Assembly (NCBI GenBank): GCA_025766275.1
Contig: JAFKAC010000051.1
Span: 366,183-430,182, forward strand
Direction of reading: 5' to 3'
Length of the DNA stretch: 64,000 nt
DNA from: Lactarius indigo
Lineage: Eukaryota; Basidiomycota; Agaricomycetes; Russulales; Russulaceae
A program made the position numbers and the translations under genes. The notes beneath the pieces are model-generated. The model did not search any database. It saw nothing but the letters and a program-made list of their open reading frames with translations, and was not told where the DNA came from. Each line of letters begins with the position of its first letter. Within the stretch, counting starts at the first letter, position 1. Below, one piece after another: positions 30,201-38,237 of the stretch.

Positions 30201-31197
30201 CTTGAGGGATGAACAGCCCCCTTGGTGTCTTGAAGGCTGCCTTCCACTGATCTTCCTCTTTTATGCGGATGTTATGGTACCCCCATCTGATATCGAACTT
30301 TGAGAACAGTGTTTTCCCATTTAAGTTGGTCAAGATGTCGGAGATGAGAGGTAGTGGGTAAGTGTCTTTTATTGTCCAGGTATTTAGGGGTCTGTAGTCC
30401 AGGATAGGGCGCAACCCTCCGTCTGTTTTCTTTCTGAAGAAGAAGGAGGAAGCGTAGGGGGAGCTTCCTTCATAGATGTATCCTTTTGCTATGTTTTCGT
30501 CGAGATATGCCTTCAACTCCTTGTCTTCTTCTGGAGTCAAGGGGTAGATTTTGCAATTGATCTTGTTGGGTGCATCTGGTCGCAATGTGATAGGATGGTC
30601 TTCTTCTCTTTCTGGGGGAAAGCGCTGTGCTTCTTCGTCTGAGAATACTTTGTTGTGGCGCTGGTATTCTTCTGGGATTGCGGTTTCTTTTACTGGGTCA
30701 AAGGTTGTTTTGGTTGCTGCCGCTTTCGCTTCTTGGTGTCGCTTTCTTCGGAAGCGGTACCCTCCTGTCAGGATGGTGACGGCTTCCCCTTTCAGCTCTT
30801 GTTTCTTCCAGTCTATGTCTGGGTTTTCGTGTTCGAACCAGGGATATCCAAAGATCATTCTGTCTTCCCCTAGGCTGGTTACGAAAAACTGGAAGGGAGT
30901 TTCTTCTTCTCCTCTTTTTATCCATAGCTGGCATGTTTCTGTCATGGTGCCATCTTTGTTTAGCGATCCATCTACATTCCGGACCAATCTGGGTGGTTTC
31001 AGAGGAGTGGTTCCTAGTCCAAGTTTTTGGATCAGGTTTCGGTCGATTAGGTTGTCTGTTGCACCGCTGTCCAGCAGCACATTTATGCGAGCTTCTTTGT
31101 AGTAAAGGCGAACGAGGACTTTGATTGTCATAGCACTATCGCGAACACTATACATTGAATTGGCCTCCCTGTCAGCTCTCACAGGTCGGCATCGCAA
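27250..31197 (-). CDS. pol: Gyp4 Pol up to the chromodomain and part of the extension
   Basis: 1315 residues. Protease: LLDSGATDNLIDRNLIQKLG and RNVDGSLNKDG. RT: LRPILDYRPLNTW, FSKFDIRWGYHNIRI, YMDDVLIAT. RNase H: EVDASAFATGAILTQ, FTDHKNLEYY. Integrase: YVKGCATCQSNK, LDFITKLPQ, SDRDPRFT, GQSERTNQ. Chromodomain: EQEWEVEKILETRRH..FLIKWKGYSDAHNSWEP. A conserved MPSRSSSVE segment opens an extension shared with Gyp3. The frame stops at UGA 27252-27250, yet the same frame goes on (KDAKWIKISENKEDV) up to the Gyp3 insertion and beyond it. Confidence 0.92.
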   Translation of the reverse strand: MRCRPVRADREANSMYSVRDSAMTIKVLVRLYYKEARINVLLDSGATDNLIDRNLIQKLGLGTTPLKPPRLVRNVDGSLNKDGTMTETCQLWIKRGEEETPFQFFVTSLGEDRMIFGYPWFEHENPDIDWKKQELKGEAVTILTGGYRFRRKRHQEAKAAATKTTFDPVKETAIPEEYQRHNKVFSDEEAQRFPPEREEDHPITLRPDAPNKINCKIYPLTPEEDKELKAYLDENIAKGYIYEGSSPYASSFFFRKKTDGGLRPILDYRPLNTWTIKDTYPLPLISDILTNLNGKTLFSKFDIRWGYHNIRIKEEDQWKAAFKTPRGLFIPQVMTFGLTNAPATFARTMSRILRPLMDKYPRELFVYMDDVLIATEEDTERHRQIVHEFLEICEKESYFLKASKCVFEQRKIHYLGIVIDGSQIKIDPKKVEGLKDWPRDIKSVKQARSVLGTLSYQRPFIPNFAHLARPITDTIKTSEGPFRWTKEAAEALEALITLVCKDPILCQPDMDKPFELEVDASAFATGAILTQRDSRNKPQAVGYFSKSFSEAERNYDIHDRELLAVIRGLEHWRHLLLGSPHKITVFTDHKNLEYYRHPRQINRRVARYIPRLADYHIKLHHKPGTQNHADALSRRPDHDTGAGDNTDVVVLTPTIFANSALSIRIDDRVMAHQLDHQDTLDEWAAPFHLVKQGKHWWRGDKLVVVDNTPLKRGVISLFHDTKTAGHPGITKTLWLVSQDFWWPNMKDDISAYVKGCATCQSNKNFPGNPKPPIFPIKTNPEALPFETIALDFITKLPQSEDNDTILTITDHDCSKAAFFIPCSETIDAEGVAKLYAKTVLPHYGLPRRVISDRDPRFTAKFIKELCRVLDIEQNISTAYHPQTDGQSERTNQWLEQYLRMFINHQQDNWTELLPLAQYTHNSWPSATTKKAPYELILGYIPRVHQPERTTTVPGTQERLERIQEARRTAQAAITHAQSLYKGSSRFEQHTEGDSVWLDARNLKTTHPSFKLAPKRYGPFRVTKKISATTYALKLPHQWWIHPVFHASLLMPYKETSIRGKNFTEPPPDLVDGEQEWEVEKILETRRHRNQLQFLIKWKGYSDAHNSWEPEKNLNAPELIQEHFESNPRSEGAKQWLKRKEVTVRTATTFPTSFLTMPSRSSSVERLVARAMERGSFDETPSVTPSSGYSPFPARPPSLPSLIQEPQPIDPTMPSVIETEGGGIALRVPPPGHTAPPTPKIHRPTTSPPDPRVTMARLSEIINDPITDTLPINYERMHITAEEDDDPGYPFFLNDPWSSRYVHFLIPDDADPTSYI

Positions 31198-31203
31198 AAA
31201 TCC
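31195..31203 (-). other. Gyp4 gag-pol -1 frameshift site (GGATTTTTG)
   Basis: Gag-frame codons CAG GAT TTT TGC overlap the pol frame GGA TTT TTG CGA. The GGATTTTT string is the same as in Gyp3 and lies at the same place relative to Gag. Reaching it requires reading through the UGA at 31271-31269. Confidence 0.6.
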
Positions 31204-31268
31204 TGATCTAAGGCATAGTAGCGTCTCTTTTCATCCTCAGTCATGCCTTGGACGAGTGCATGGGCTTG

Positions 31269-32870
31269 TCAGACTTTATCTTCAGTTGTGGTAGCAGCCA
31301 CCGATGAGGTGCTTGCTTCTGGGGTGTATGGGGGTGCAGTGTCCGCTTCTTGGGTGTCTGTGGCTCTGGCTTTGGTTTGGTTGGTGGTGTTTTGTCGTTG
31401 ACAGTTCCTAGCCATGTGTCCTTGCTGTCTACATTTGAAGCAGCGTCCTTCTTTCATGAGGGCTTTCTTTTCTTCTTCAGTAAGCTTCTTAAAGGGGGTG
31501 GAAGTGGTGGCATCTACATCCATCGCGTTTGGGTCTCGCTTTGGTCGTCCTTGGTGGACATTCTGGGTTGGCCCTGGGTTTCTATTCCCCGGTCTGGCTT
31601 TTAGCAGCTTCCAGCGTTGGTGTTCTGCTCTGGCAGCGGTTTGCCACTCGTCCATGGTGTTTGGGATGGTGGTTTGCATAAGGCAAGCACGATACAGTCC
31701 TGTGGGTAGTCCTCTTTTAAAGAATTCCACCGTTCCAGGGGCATCTCTTGCCCATCCTGCTATTCCTGCAAGGTGTTCGAAGTCGAGGATGTAACTGTCC
31801 AATGCTCCACCCTGCATCGTCAGACTGATGAGCTTCTGGTAGGCTCTTTCTTTGTTTAGAGTGTCGGTCCAGTCTCTGTCGAAGGTGTCGAGAAAACCGT
31901 CCCAAAGATCTTTGCTGTTTTTGGTGAGGGCTTTGGTGGGGTCTGCCAGTGCCGCTTCCATGTCATCTTCGGTTTGGTTGACCCACAGCTGTACACCAGG
32001 TCCTTTGAACATTGTAAGGGCGAATAGTACTCGTGCATAAGGTTCTTTGATGAGTTCATTCTCGCTATTTAACTTGATGTATCGTAGTAGTTCTCTTTTG
32101 AACTGACCACTCTCTGTTCTATCTCCGGTGAACGGAGTAGGAGGTGCTCCTTTGAGTCCTCCTGAGCTCGTTGTTGGTGTTCCTCCTGTTCCGGTGCTTG
32201 AGCCGGAACCTGTGCCAGTGCCTGTGGCGTTTATGGCTGACATGATAAGTGTTGGTTGTGGTGTGATGGGGATCTGGGGTGGTTCGACTGGGGAGGGCAA
32301 TCTGATTGGTGGTAGTGGGGCTGGGAATCCTTCTTCCGCTGGGGATGGTTCTATCCAGATAGGGATAGTGGGGCTGGCTTGTGACGAAGCTTGTGTGGGT
32401 ACTGTGACGTCTAGGCGGTGTTCTGAGGAGTGGGATAGTTCTGAGTGTGATTCCGCTTCGTCTGAGCTGGGTTCTTCTTCTGATGAGTCTTGTTGTAGTC
32501 CGTATGTTCCCCTAGTGTTTCTTGGTGCTGAGGATGATTGTTGTGTGGGCGTTTCTGGGTTCTGTTCGTCTTCTTCATTCCACCAGCCTAGTCCTTCAGC
32601 AAATCTGTGTGGTGTGATGTTTATGGCTCTGGTGTGGTATGTGTTCTGAAAATATCGGAGGATGTACCAGTTGTTGTTGATGAATTCCACTGGTCTGAGT
32701 TCGCCTTTGATGAGGCACTTGTAACAAGGTGGTCTGCCTGATGTTGTGGCCCAGCGAGCTCCTTTTCCTAGTTGACTGCTTTTAACGTGGTGTGGGAGGT
32801 CGTCTTGTGTTCTGGTTGTGACTGGGGTCCAATCGTTGTCTGATTCAAAGGTGACACTGATGCTAGCCAC
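31269..32870 (-). CDS. gag: Gyp4 Gag, ended by UGA before the usual site
   Basis: The 533-residue frame begins with a GTG at 32870. No ATG exists on the RNA from the predicted start (33431) until 32578, which is out of frame; the first in-frame ATG is 32243 (MSAINATG). The N-terminal domain (VEFINNNWYILRYF) resembles those of Gyp1 and Gyp3, so translation upstream of 32243 is likely. Then come a low-complexity GTGTGSGSS segment, the capsid (PFTGDRTESGQFKREL) and the knuckle CFKCRQQGHMARNC. The frame stops at UGA 31271-31269 but continues for 29 sense codons to a second UGA (31181-31179), passing the shift site at the position where Gyp3 Gag ends. Confidence 0.85.
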   Translation of the reverse strand: MASISVTFESDNDWTPVTTRTQDDLPHHVKSSQLGKGARWATTSGRPPCYKCLIKGELRPVEFINNNWYILRYFQNTYHTRAINITPHRFAEGLGWWNEEDEQNPETPTQQSSSAPRNTRGTYGLQQDSSEEEPSSDEAESHSELSHSSEHRLDVTVPTQASSQASPTIPIWIEPSPAEEGFPAPLPPIRLPSPVEPPQIPITPQPTLIMSAINATGTGTGSGSSTGTGGTPTTSSGGLKGAPPTPFTGDRTESGQFKRELLRYIKLNSENELIKEPYARVLFALTMFKGPGVQLWVNQTEDDMEAALADPTKALTKNSKDLWDGFLDTFDRDWTDTLNKERAYQKLISLTMQGGALDSYILDFEHLAGIAGWARDAPGTVEFFKRGLPTGLYRACLMQTTIPNTMDEWQTAARAEHQRWKLLKARPGNRNPGPTQNVHQGRPKRDPNAMDVDATTSTPFKKLTEEEKKALMKEGRCFKCRQQGHMARNCQRQNTTNQTKARATDTQEADTAPPYTPEASTSSVAATTTEDKV

Positions 32871-33066
32871 GATTGTGGTCTGTCTTGGGTGCTGATTTGT
32901 GTAAGAGGATGGCTGAAGCGGCCTCTTGTGTCAAGGAGGATCCGTCGCCCGGCTATGCCGTCGTTTCTGGGTTCTGGGGAGTGTCTGGCTGTTGGCTGAT
33001 ACGTCCTCTTGGATCGTCGCCCACTCTGCTGTGTGGCAGTAGTGTCTTGGGTGTGTTGGGAGTTGT

Positions 33067-33077
33067 AGACTTGGCTT
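33067..33077 (-). other. Gyp4 self-priming primer-binding site
   Basis: AAGCCAAGTCT on the minus strand, one nucleotide inside the LTR, is the perfect 11-nt complement of AGACTTGGCTT at 33431-33421 in the LTR. Confidence 0.75.
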
Positions 33078-33078
33078 A

Positions 33079-33657
33079 TGTTACGCCCTAGCAGGGGCGT
33101 GGGTTCTAAAGGTTCTGAATCACACAAGTATCAAGCAAAGACCTCTGTTGTCTTATTGCTATGAAATACGAGTGATGAAAGTGTGGCACAAGGTGCAGCA
33201 CTACTCTGTGATGTAGGACTCCTCGTCCGAAGTGTCTAGCACTTCTCTACACTTGATCTTGCTAGTGCACAGAGTATAACAGGTGTAACGCGTTGATATA
33301 GTTCAACTGCAAAGACTTCGAAGTGTCCTGGTTAGGGACTGAGGTAGGGGATGAACAAGAAGAGAGGGGTAAGGCGAGGTCACACCAAAGTACGGAGGCA
33401 AGGTTGCTAGATTGCAAACGAAGCCAAGTCTGGCTTCCTACGGTCTATGGTACAGGTTTATATAGGACAGGGTTCCAAACAACATGAACACAAGTCCACA
33501 CAATATCAAAGAGACTAAACAGAGTAAACAGAAGTTTGGGTCAAAGAAACGGTGCCACTAGTAACAGTAGCTCCTTTGGTAACAAGGTATAGTACAGAAG
33601 GGGAAAGGCAGGGTGGAGACATACTGTGACTTAGGTCCGAAGCGTCGGATCATAACA
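33079..33657 (-). repeat. Gyp4 5' LTR
   Basis: Partner of 17709-18287. Contains the TATATAAA promoter box on the minus strand and the self-priming complement at 33431-33421. Confidence 0.96.
33457..33464 (-). promoter_or_regulatory. TATA box of Gyp4 5' LTR
   Basis: TATATAAA on the minus strand, about 26-33 nt upstream of AGACTTGGCTT (33431-33421), the predicted RNA 5' end. Confidence 0.62.
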
Positions 33658-35420
33658 CAATCCTCAAATCCCCCAGGCATTTCTGGTGAGGGAGGAGGGA
33701 CATGGCGCATAATGCGCGTTGCACTAGGACGCGGCGGGGGAGAAGTTGGAGTGGCTTGCTCACGCTTAGGTGTGGTGGGCAGAGGTGGCAGAGCAGGTGG
33801 TGGAGTGGTGGGGCATGGTTGGACTTGTGGGGGGTCTAGGAGCTTTTCAACATCCTCCTCCTCACTACTACTGGAGTGTGCAGGGGAGGGGGCTTGCATT
33901 GGTGGTAACGCCGGCGGGTGAGGCATGGCAGTCACTGTTGTGCTAGGCACGACTGGTGGTGAAGGTGTGGGGTGTGTCTCAACACCCTGAAGGGACGGGA
34001 AGCTACTCTCGTCGAATGTCACATCCCTGGACACTCGAACGGAGTGGGTTGAGCGGTCCCAGAGCTTATAGCCCTTAGATTCAGGCTCAAACCCAATAAG
34101 CGTGACCTCAATGGCCTTTGCATCCAATTTGCAACGCTTATCAGCGGGTACGTGCATGTACCCCTTGCATCCGAAGACGCGAAGATGGGAGACATCAGGC
34201 ACTTTGCCAGAGTGCCAGAGCTCATAAGGAGTGCGCCACTTAAGCCCACGGACTGGAGAACGGTTATAGATGTGCACAGCTGCACACACCGCATGTTCCC
34301 AGAAGCCTTTAGACATGCCAGCTGTGTGGAGCATGGACATTGCCTTATCCATAATGGTGCGGTTAAACCACTCGGCTTTCCCGTTGGACTGTGGTGAACC
34401 CGGCATCGTGAGGTGATGCTCTATCCCTTTCTGCTTAAGAATGTCCTGCGTGACACTCGACATGTACTCGCCACTGCGGTCAGAGTGCAGGGCGCGCAGT
34501 TTATGGCCAGACTGGGTTTCACCCCAGGCCAAATACATCTGCAGCGACTTAGCAAACTGGTCCTTCGACTTAAGGAAGTGGACCACAGTGAACTTAGTGT
34601 GGTCATCTATGAAGGTGGCAGTGTAGGTCGAGCCTTGCAGTGACTGAGTCTGCATAGGACCGGTGAGGTCACTGTGCACAATCTCAAATTGACGAGTTGT
34701 CCTTTTATTGGAGGATGCAGAAAAGGGTTGGCGAGTGGATTTACCCATCTCGCACCCATGGCATACTGTGTGGGCCGTGGTAGAGCTATCTATGTCCATG
34801 CCAGTAGTGGCAGAGGGACCATGCGTTTTTAGTGCCGCAGAGGAGATGTGTCCCATGCGTTGATGCCAGATATCAAGTGTGGCAGCACTTGATTTTGTGT
34901 GGGCGTTGAGGCCGACGCTGGCTGCGTCCAACCAGTACAGGTTGTCCTCAAGGTAGCCTTTGGCCACACACTTTTGGTTGATAGATATTTTAAATGAGCC
35001 ACTATCAAAGGCAATCTCAGCACCCTTTTGTGCTAGGGCACGCGTCGACAAGAAGCGCGTCTTCACCTGTGGTAGGTGTAGCACATTACTGAGGGTGATA
35101 GAGATACCCTGGCTCATTGTAAAGATGACAGACCCGACACCCACTTGGTCTATTGTGGACTTATCCCCTAGGCGTACAGTGCCTTTAGTTGGGGTATAGC
35201 TTTTGAAGTCAGACCGATGTGGTGTAATGTGGTGCGTAGCACCACTGTCCATCATCCAACGCACACGCGAGGCAGCATACAAGGCAACACCGATTGATTC
35301 AGAGGCCCAATCTATCTTGGGCTCTACGATCTCCGTAATGGAGGCAGTGGTAGGTACTAGGACATGACTATTGGCGGCCTTGTTGCCTGCTTTCTCCTTC
35401 TCCTTTGCGTCAGCCTCATC
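33658..35420 (-). CDS. pol: Cop1 protease and integrase segment of Pol
   Basis: Middle part of the gag-pol frame. The protease active site is WMMDSGATHHITPH. The integrase has the HHCC zinc motif (HQRMGHIS ... CHGCEMGKS) and a core with Asp (SDLTGPMQT), Asp (ALHSDRSGEY) and Glu (NGKAEWFNRTIM). A Pro/Ser-rich tail (RPSATRIMRHVPPPSPEMP) precedes the Gyp4 insertion. The translated frame also runs out into LTR sequence on both sides (33558-35465). Cut at both ends by LTR insertions, it lacks a native start and end here. Confidence 0.9.
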
Positions 35421-35999
35421 TGTTATGATCCAACGCTTTGGACCTAAGTCACAGTATGTCTCCACCCTGCTTTTTCCCTTCTGTACTATACCTTGTTACC
35501 AAAGGAGCTACTGTTACTAGTGGCGCTGTTTCTTTGATCCGAACTTCTGTTTACTCCATTTAGTCTCTTTGATATTGTGTGGACTTGTGTTCATGTTGTT
35601 TGGAACCTTGTCCTATATAAACCTGTACCATAGACCGTAGGAAGCCAGACTTGGCTTCGTTTGCAATCTAGCAACCTTGCCTCCGTACTTTGGTGTGACC
35701 TCACCTTATCCCTCTCTTCTTGTGCATCCCCTACCTCAGTCCCTAACCAGGACACTTCGAAGTCTTTGCAGTTGAACTATATCAACGCGTTACACCTGTT
35801 ATACTCTGTGCACTAGCAAGATCAAGTGTAGAGAAGTGTTAGACACTTCGGACGAGGAGTCCTACATTACAGAGTAGTGCTGCACCTTGTGCCACACTTT
35901 TATCACTCGTATTTCATAGCAATAAGACAACAGAGGTCTTCGCTTGATACTTGTGTGATTCAGAATCTTTAGAACCCACGCCCCTGCTAGGGCGTAACA
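35421..35999 (+). mobile_element. Solo LTR of the Gyp4 family, inverted, inside Cop1
   Basis: Reverse complement of the Gyp4 LTR (579 bp) with a modest number of substitutions, flanked by the perfect duplication TCATC (35416-35420 and 36000-36004). The solo state implies LTR-LTR recombination after an insertion separate from Gyp4. It severs Cop1 Gag from the protease; removing it plus one duplication (584 bp) restores the Copia frame. Confidence 0.95.
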
Positions 36000-36841
36000 T
36001 CATCCTTCTTTGTCTTCCTGCAGTCAGGCTTGATGTGGCCCTTTTTGTTGCAGTAGTGGCAAGTCAGACCAGAGTGGTCCTTCTTGCCCTTTTTGCCCGT
36101 CGACTTGACGGGGGCCACCTTGTTGAGGGAAGAGCCAGAGGGCCCAGAGCGGCGAGCCTCCTCCGACACTATGCGCGCTATGATCTCAGCGTGCTTGAGT
36201 GTGGAGGGGGCCCCACTGGCAAGGATGGTAGAGGCCAACACCTCATAAGAGGGCGGCAGCGCATGGAGGAGAATGAGACAGAATTGGACGTCAGAGACAC
36301 CCATCTGTGCGTTGGAAAGGGCAACCCTAAGCTCATTGAGCTTGGCCAATTGAGCGGCCATGGGTGCGGAGTCGTCGAGGCGGGCTTGTGTTATCTGGAT
36401 CCACAAATTGAAGATGGTGGTGCTGCCTGAAGCACCCCCATATACATCCTGAAGCTTGGCCCACTTGTGTTTGAACATGGGGTAGGCAGTGTTATCTGCC
36501 ACAAGCGAGTAGACGTCCGGTTTGAGGTAAAGGTGGAGGTACGCCTTGGAACGACGCTGGATGGAGTCCCACTCATCGGTAGTGATACCAGATGGGGGCG
36601 TGTCCAGGAGAAACACATCCTCAGCTTCGTGCAGCGTAAGGATGGCTTCAATGGTACCAGACCATTCGTTCCAACCGGTGCCATCAAACTGTGTCAGGTG
36701 GATGCCAGACGGCATGCCGAAGGTTGTGGTGTGCACGTTTGCAAGTCGTGCAGAGGCAGTGGATCCAGTGGGGGAAAGTGTGGAGCCCCCAGCAGTAGCA
36801 CCGGCAGCAGTGCCAGTGGGAGATGGTGCGCGAGAAGACAT
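35987..36841 (-). CDS. gag: Cop1 Gag, ends in the solo LTR
   Basis: Starts with ATG at 36841 (MSSRAPSPTG). After a Gly/Ser/Thr-rich N-terminus comes a UBN2/Copia-type Gag (FDGTGWNEWSGTIEAIL, LHALPPSYEVLASTIL) and one CCHC knuckle (CHYCNKKGHIKPDC). Native sequence ends at 36000, where the inverted solo LTR begins; the last codons before the stop at 35987 are LTR-derived. In the intact element this frame led without a stop into the protease. As it stands Gag is severed from Pol. Confidence 0.9.
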   Translation of the reverse strand: MSSRAPSPTGTAAGATAGGSTLSPTGSTASARLANVHTTTFGMPSGIHLTQFDGTGWNEWSGTIEAILTLHEAEDVFLLDTPPSGITTDEWDSIQRRSKAYLHLYLKPDVYSLVADNTAYPMFKHKWAKLQDVYGGASGSTTIFNLWIQITQARLDDSAPMAAQLAKLNELRVALSNAQMGVSDVQFCLILLHALPPSYEVLASTILASGAPSTLKHAEIIARIVSEEARRSGPSGSSLNKVAPVKSTGKKGKKDHSGLTCHYCNKKGHIKPDCRKTKKDDVTP

Positions 36842-37610
36842 TGGGATGATTTATCTATCGCCGAGGAGCAGTCAGCGACAGTGCTTCATAGTTTGCAAGA
36901 CAAAGATAGAGGGGGTACCACTCCTGTCTGTGATTCTGTAAGGCCAGAGCGCTAACGCGTCCTGCCTCCTGATAGTATGCCAGTGATACAAGGGCTAGGC
37001 CCAGGTTGGGAATGTCCCTTTTGCCATACCATGAGCTAGCTGCCAGCCAGGATGTGTCTAGGACACAGCTCAAATGGTTTGCGTCAGGGGGAAGGTGAAG
37101 GGAATGCCTTCAGAGCCCAAGGCTGTCTACCTCAGCCTCCTCGGCCTATTGGTTGCCTCATCGCCACAAGTGGCTTTACTGAATCCTTTCCCATTGCCGC
37201 TACAAGGCAGGTATCTGGTTGCAGAACACCATAAGGTGAACACCCCCCAGAGCCTGAACCAGGTTTTACACTCCCATGGTGAGGAGATCCTGCGCCCAGT
37301 GTGGAGCACCAGAGACAGCTGGCGCTAAGCTCCACAATACACAGCCCAGTGGGCCATGCACGCCTGGATATTTTGAAGTTAAGGGGCTACCAGACCCAGT
37401 CTCCTTGTGCATAGCGCAGGGGCTAGGAAAACAGTAGGGGTGAAAGTAGGACTACTGGGCAGTACATACACAGGAGGTTCCTTAGCAGAGACAAGTGGCG
37501 CCCCACTGTCCTCTGCCTTGGGCAAGGCTGGTAAGGCCCCAGACAGACCTTAGCCTGGTGTGTCCTCCTAGGAAGACAGTGACCAGCCAAGTGGAGTGGC
37601 TAGGGCACCA
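36842..37610 (-). other. Cop1 5' leader
   Basis: About 770 bp between the primer site and the Gag ATG at 36841. No convincing coding frame was seen. It probably holds packaging signals and may fold, but nothing specific can be shown. Confidence 0.5.
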
Positions 37611-37622
37611 GGGCCCATAACC
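37611..37622 (-). other. Cop1 primer-binding site, half-tRNA-iMet type
   Basis: Directly inside the 5' LTR the minus strand reads GGTTATGGGCCC. This corresponds to the anticodon-loop region of initiator tRNA-Met, not its 3' end, and matches the start of the Drosophila copia primer site as I remember it. It suggests priming by a cleaved 5' half of tRNA-iMet. Confidence 0.7.
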
Positions 37623-38237
37623 TGATGAACAGCACACATAGAGATGATACTCACAGTGACAAAGGAGACTGTGGTGAGATATCAAGGGTGGCTGGAAGCA
37701 GCAAACAGGGAGTCAGGCAAGTGAAGCAAAGAGGTTGTCTGGCACACAAACAGTGAGAACTGATGTTATACATTGGAGGAAAGGGAGCTTACCTGGCACA
37801 CAAACAGTGAGAACTGATGTGGACCAGGAGCATACATGCTACTCTACTTATACACTTTCTGGGGGTGACACTATACAAGGGATGTAACACAAGTCACGCA
37901 CTACAAGACAGTTATTGTTCTACAAACGGACAAAGGAGTGGACGTTCTGAGAACAAGGACAGAAAGAACAAGGAGAGTCTAGAAGTAAGTGATATCATAA
38001 TGACATCATAATAAGGATAGAACAAAAAGAGAACAAAGAAAGATACAAGAACGCATAGTACAATGAAAGGTCTGGATATGTCCATATGATGTCACTGTAC
38101 ATGATGTCATAGATAAAGAAGTCCGAGATTGTACAGATCAGATCTAATCTAAAGCGGTCCTAATTAATCTACAGCAGTCCGTATCTGTAAGTCCGGTCCG
38201 TAAGAGCTGCTAAGTGCGCAAGGGTCACTTATCAACA
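37623..38237 (-). repeat. Cop1 5' LTR
   Basis: Partner of 15365-15979. A candidate TATA box, TATAAG on the minus strand, lies at 37852-37847. The two direct copies of TGGCACACAAACAGTGAGAA inside the LTR (about 37740 and 37794) may be regulatory repeats. Confidence 0.95.

Larger units (their letters stand above)
17709..33657 (-). mobile_element. Gyp4: Ty3/Gypsy element nested in Cop1
   Basis: 579-bp LTRs that look identical throughout, and a perfect duplication CAATC (17704-17708 and 33658-33662) inside the Cop1 pol. It is itself interrupted by Gyp3 (19048-27042; duplication TTCTA). Order on the minus strand: 5' LTR, self-priming site, gag, -1 shift site, pol with chromodomain, and a C-terminal extension that resumes on the far side of Gyp3. 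Three in-frame UGA codons break the frames despite the identical LTRs. Confidence 0.96.
15365..38237 (-). mobile_element. Cop1: Ty1/Copia LTR retrotransposon split by nested insertions
   Basis: 615-bp LTRs with three differences (all transitions) and a perfect duplication CATTA (15360-15364 and 38238-38242). The single gag-pol frame runs 36841 to 35999, is broken by a solo LTR (35421-35999), continues 35420 to 33658, is broken by Gyp4 (17709-33657), and ends 17708 to 15999. Subtracting each insertion plus one target duplication (584 and 15954 bp) restores one continuous frame with no other stop seen. Domain order protease-integrase-RT-RNase H defines Copia. Confidence 0.96.

Noticed and set aside
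32128..32649. Plus-strand frame of 173 codons over Gyp4 gag
   Set aside because: Antisense of the low-complexity Ser/Gly/Pro-rich Gag region.
33558..33657. Cop1 protein ending RRFGPKSQYVSTLPF
   Set aside because: This tail is LTR sequence of Gyp4 read through from the Copia frame; the native continuation is at 17708.
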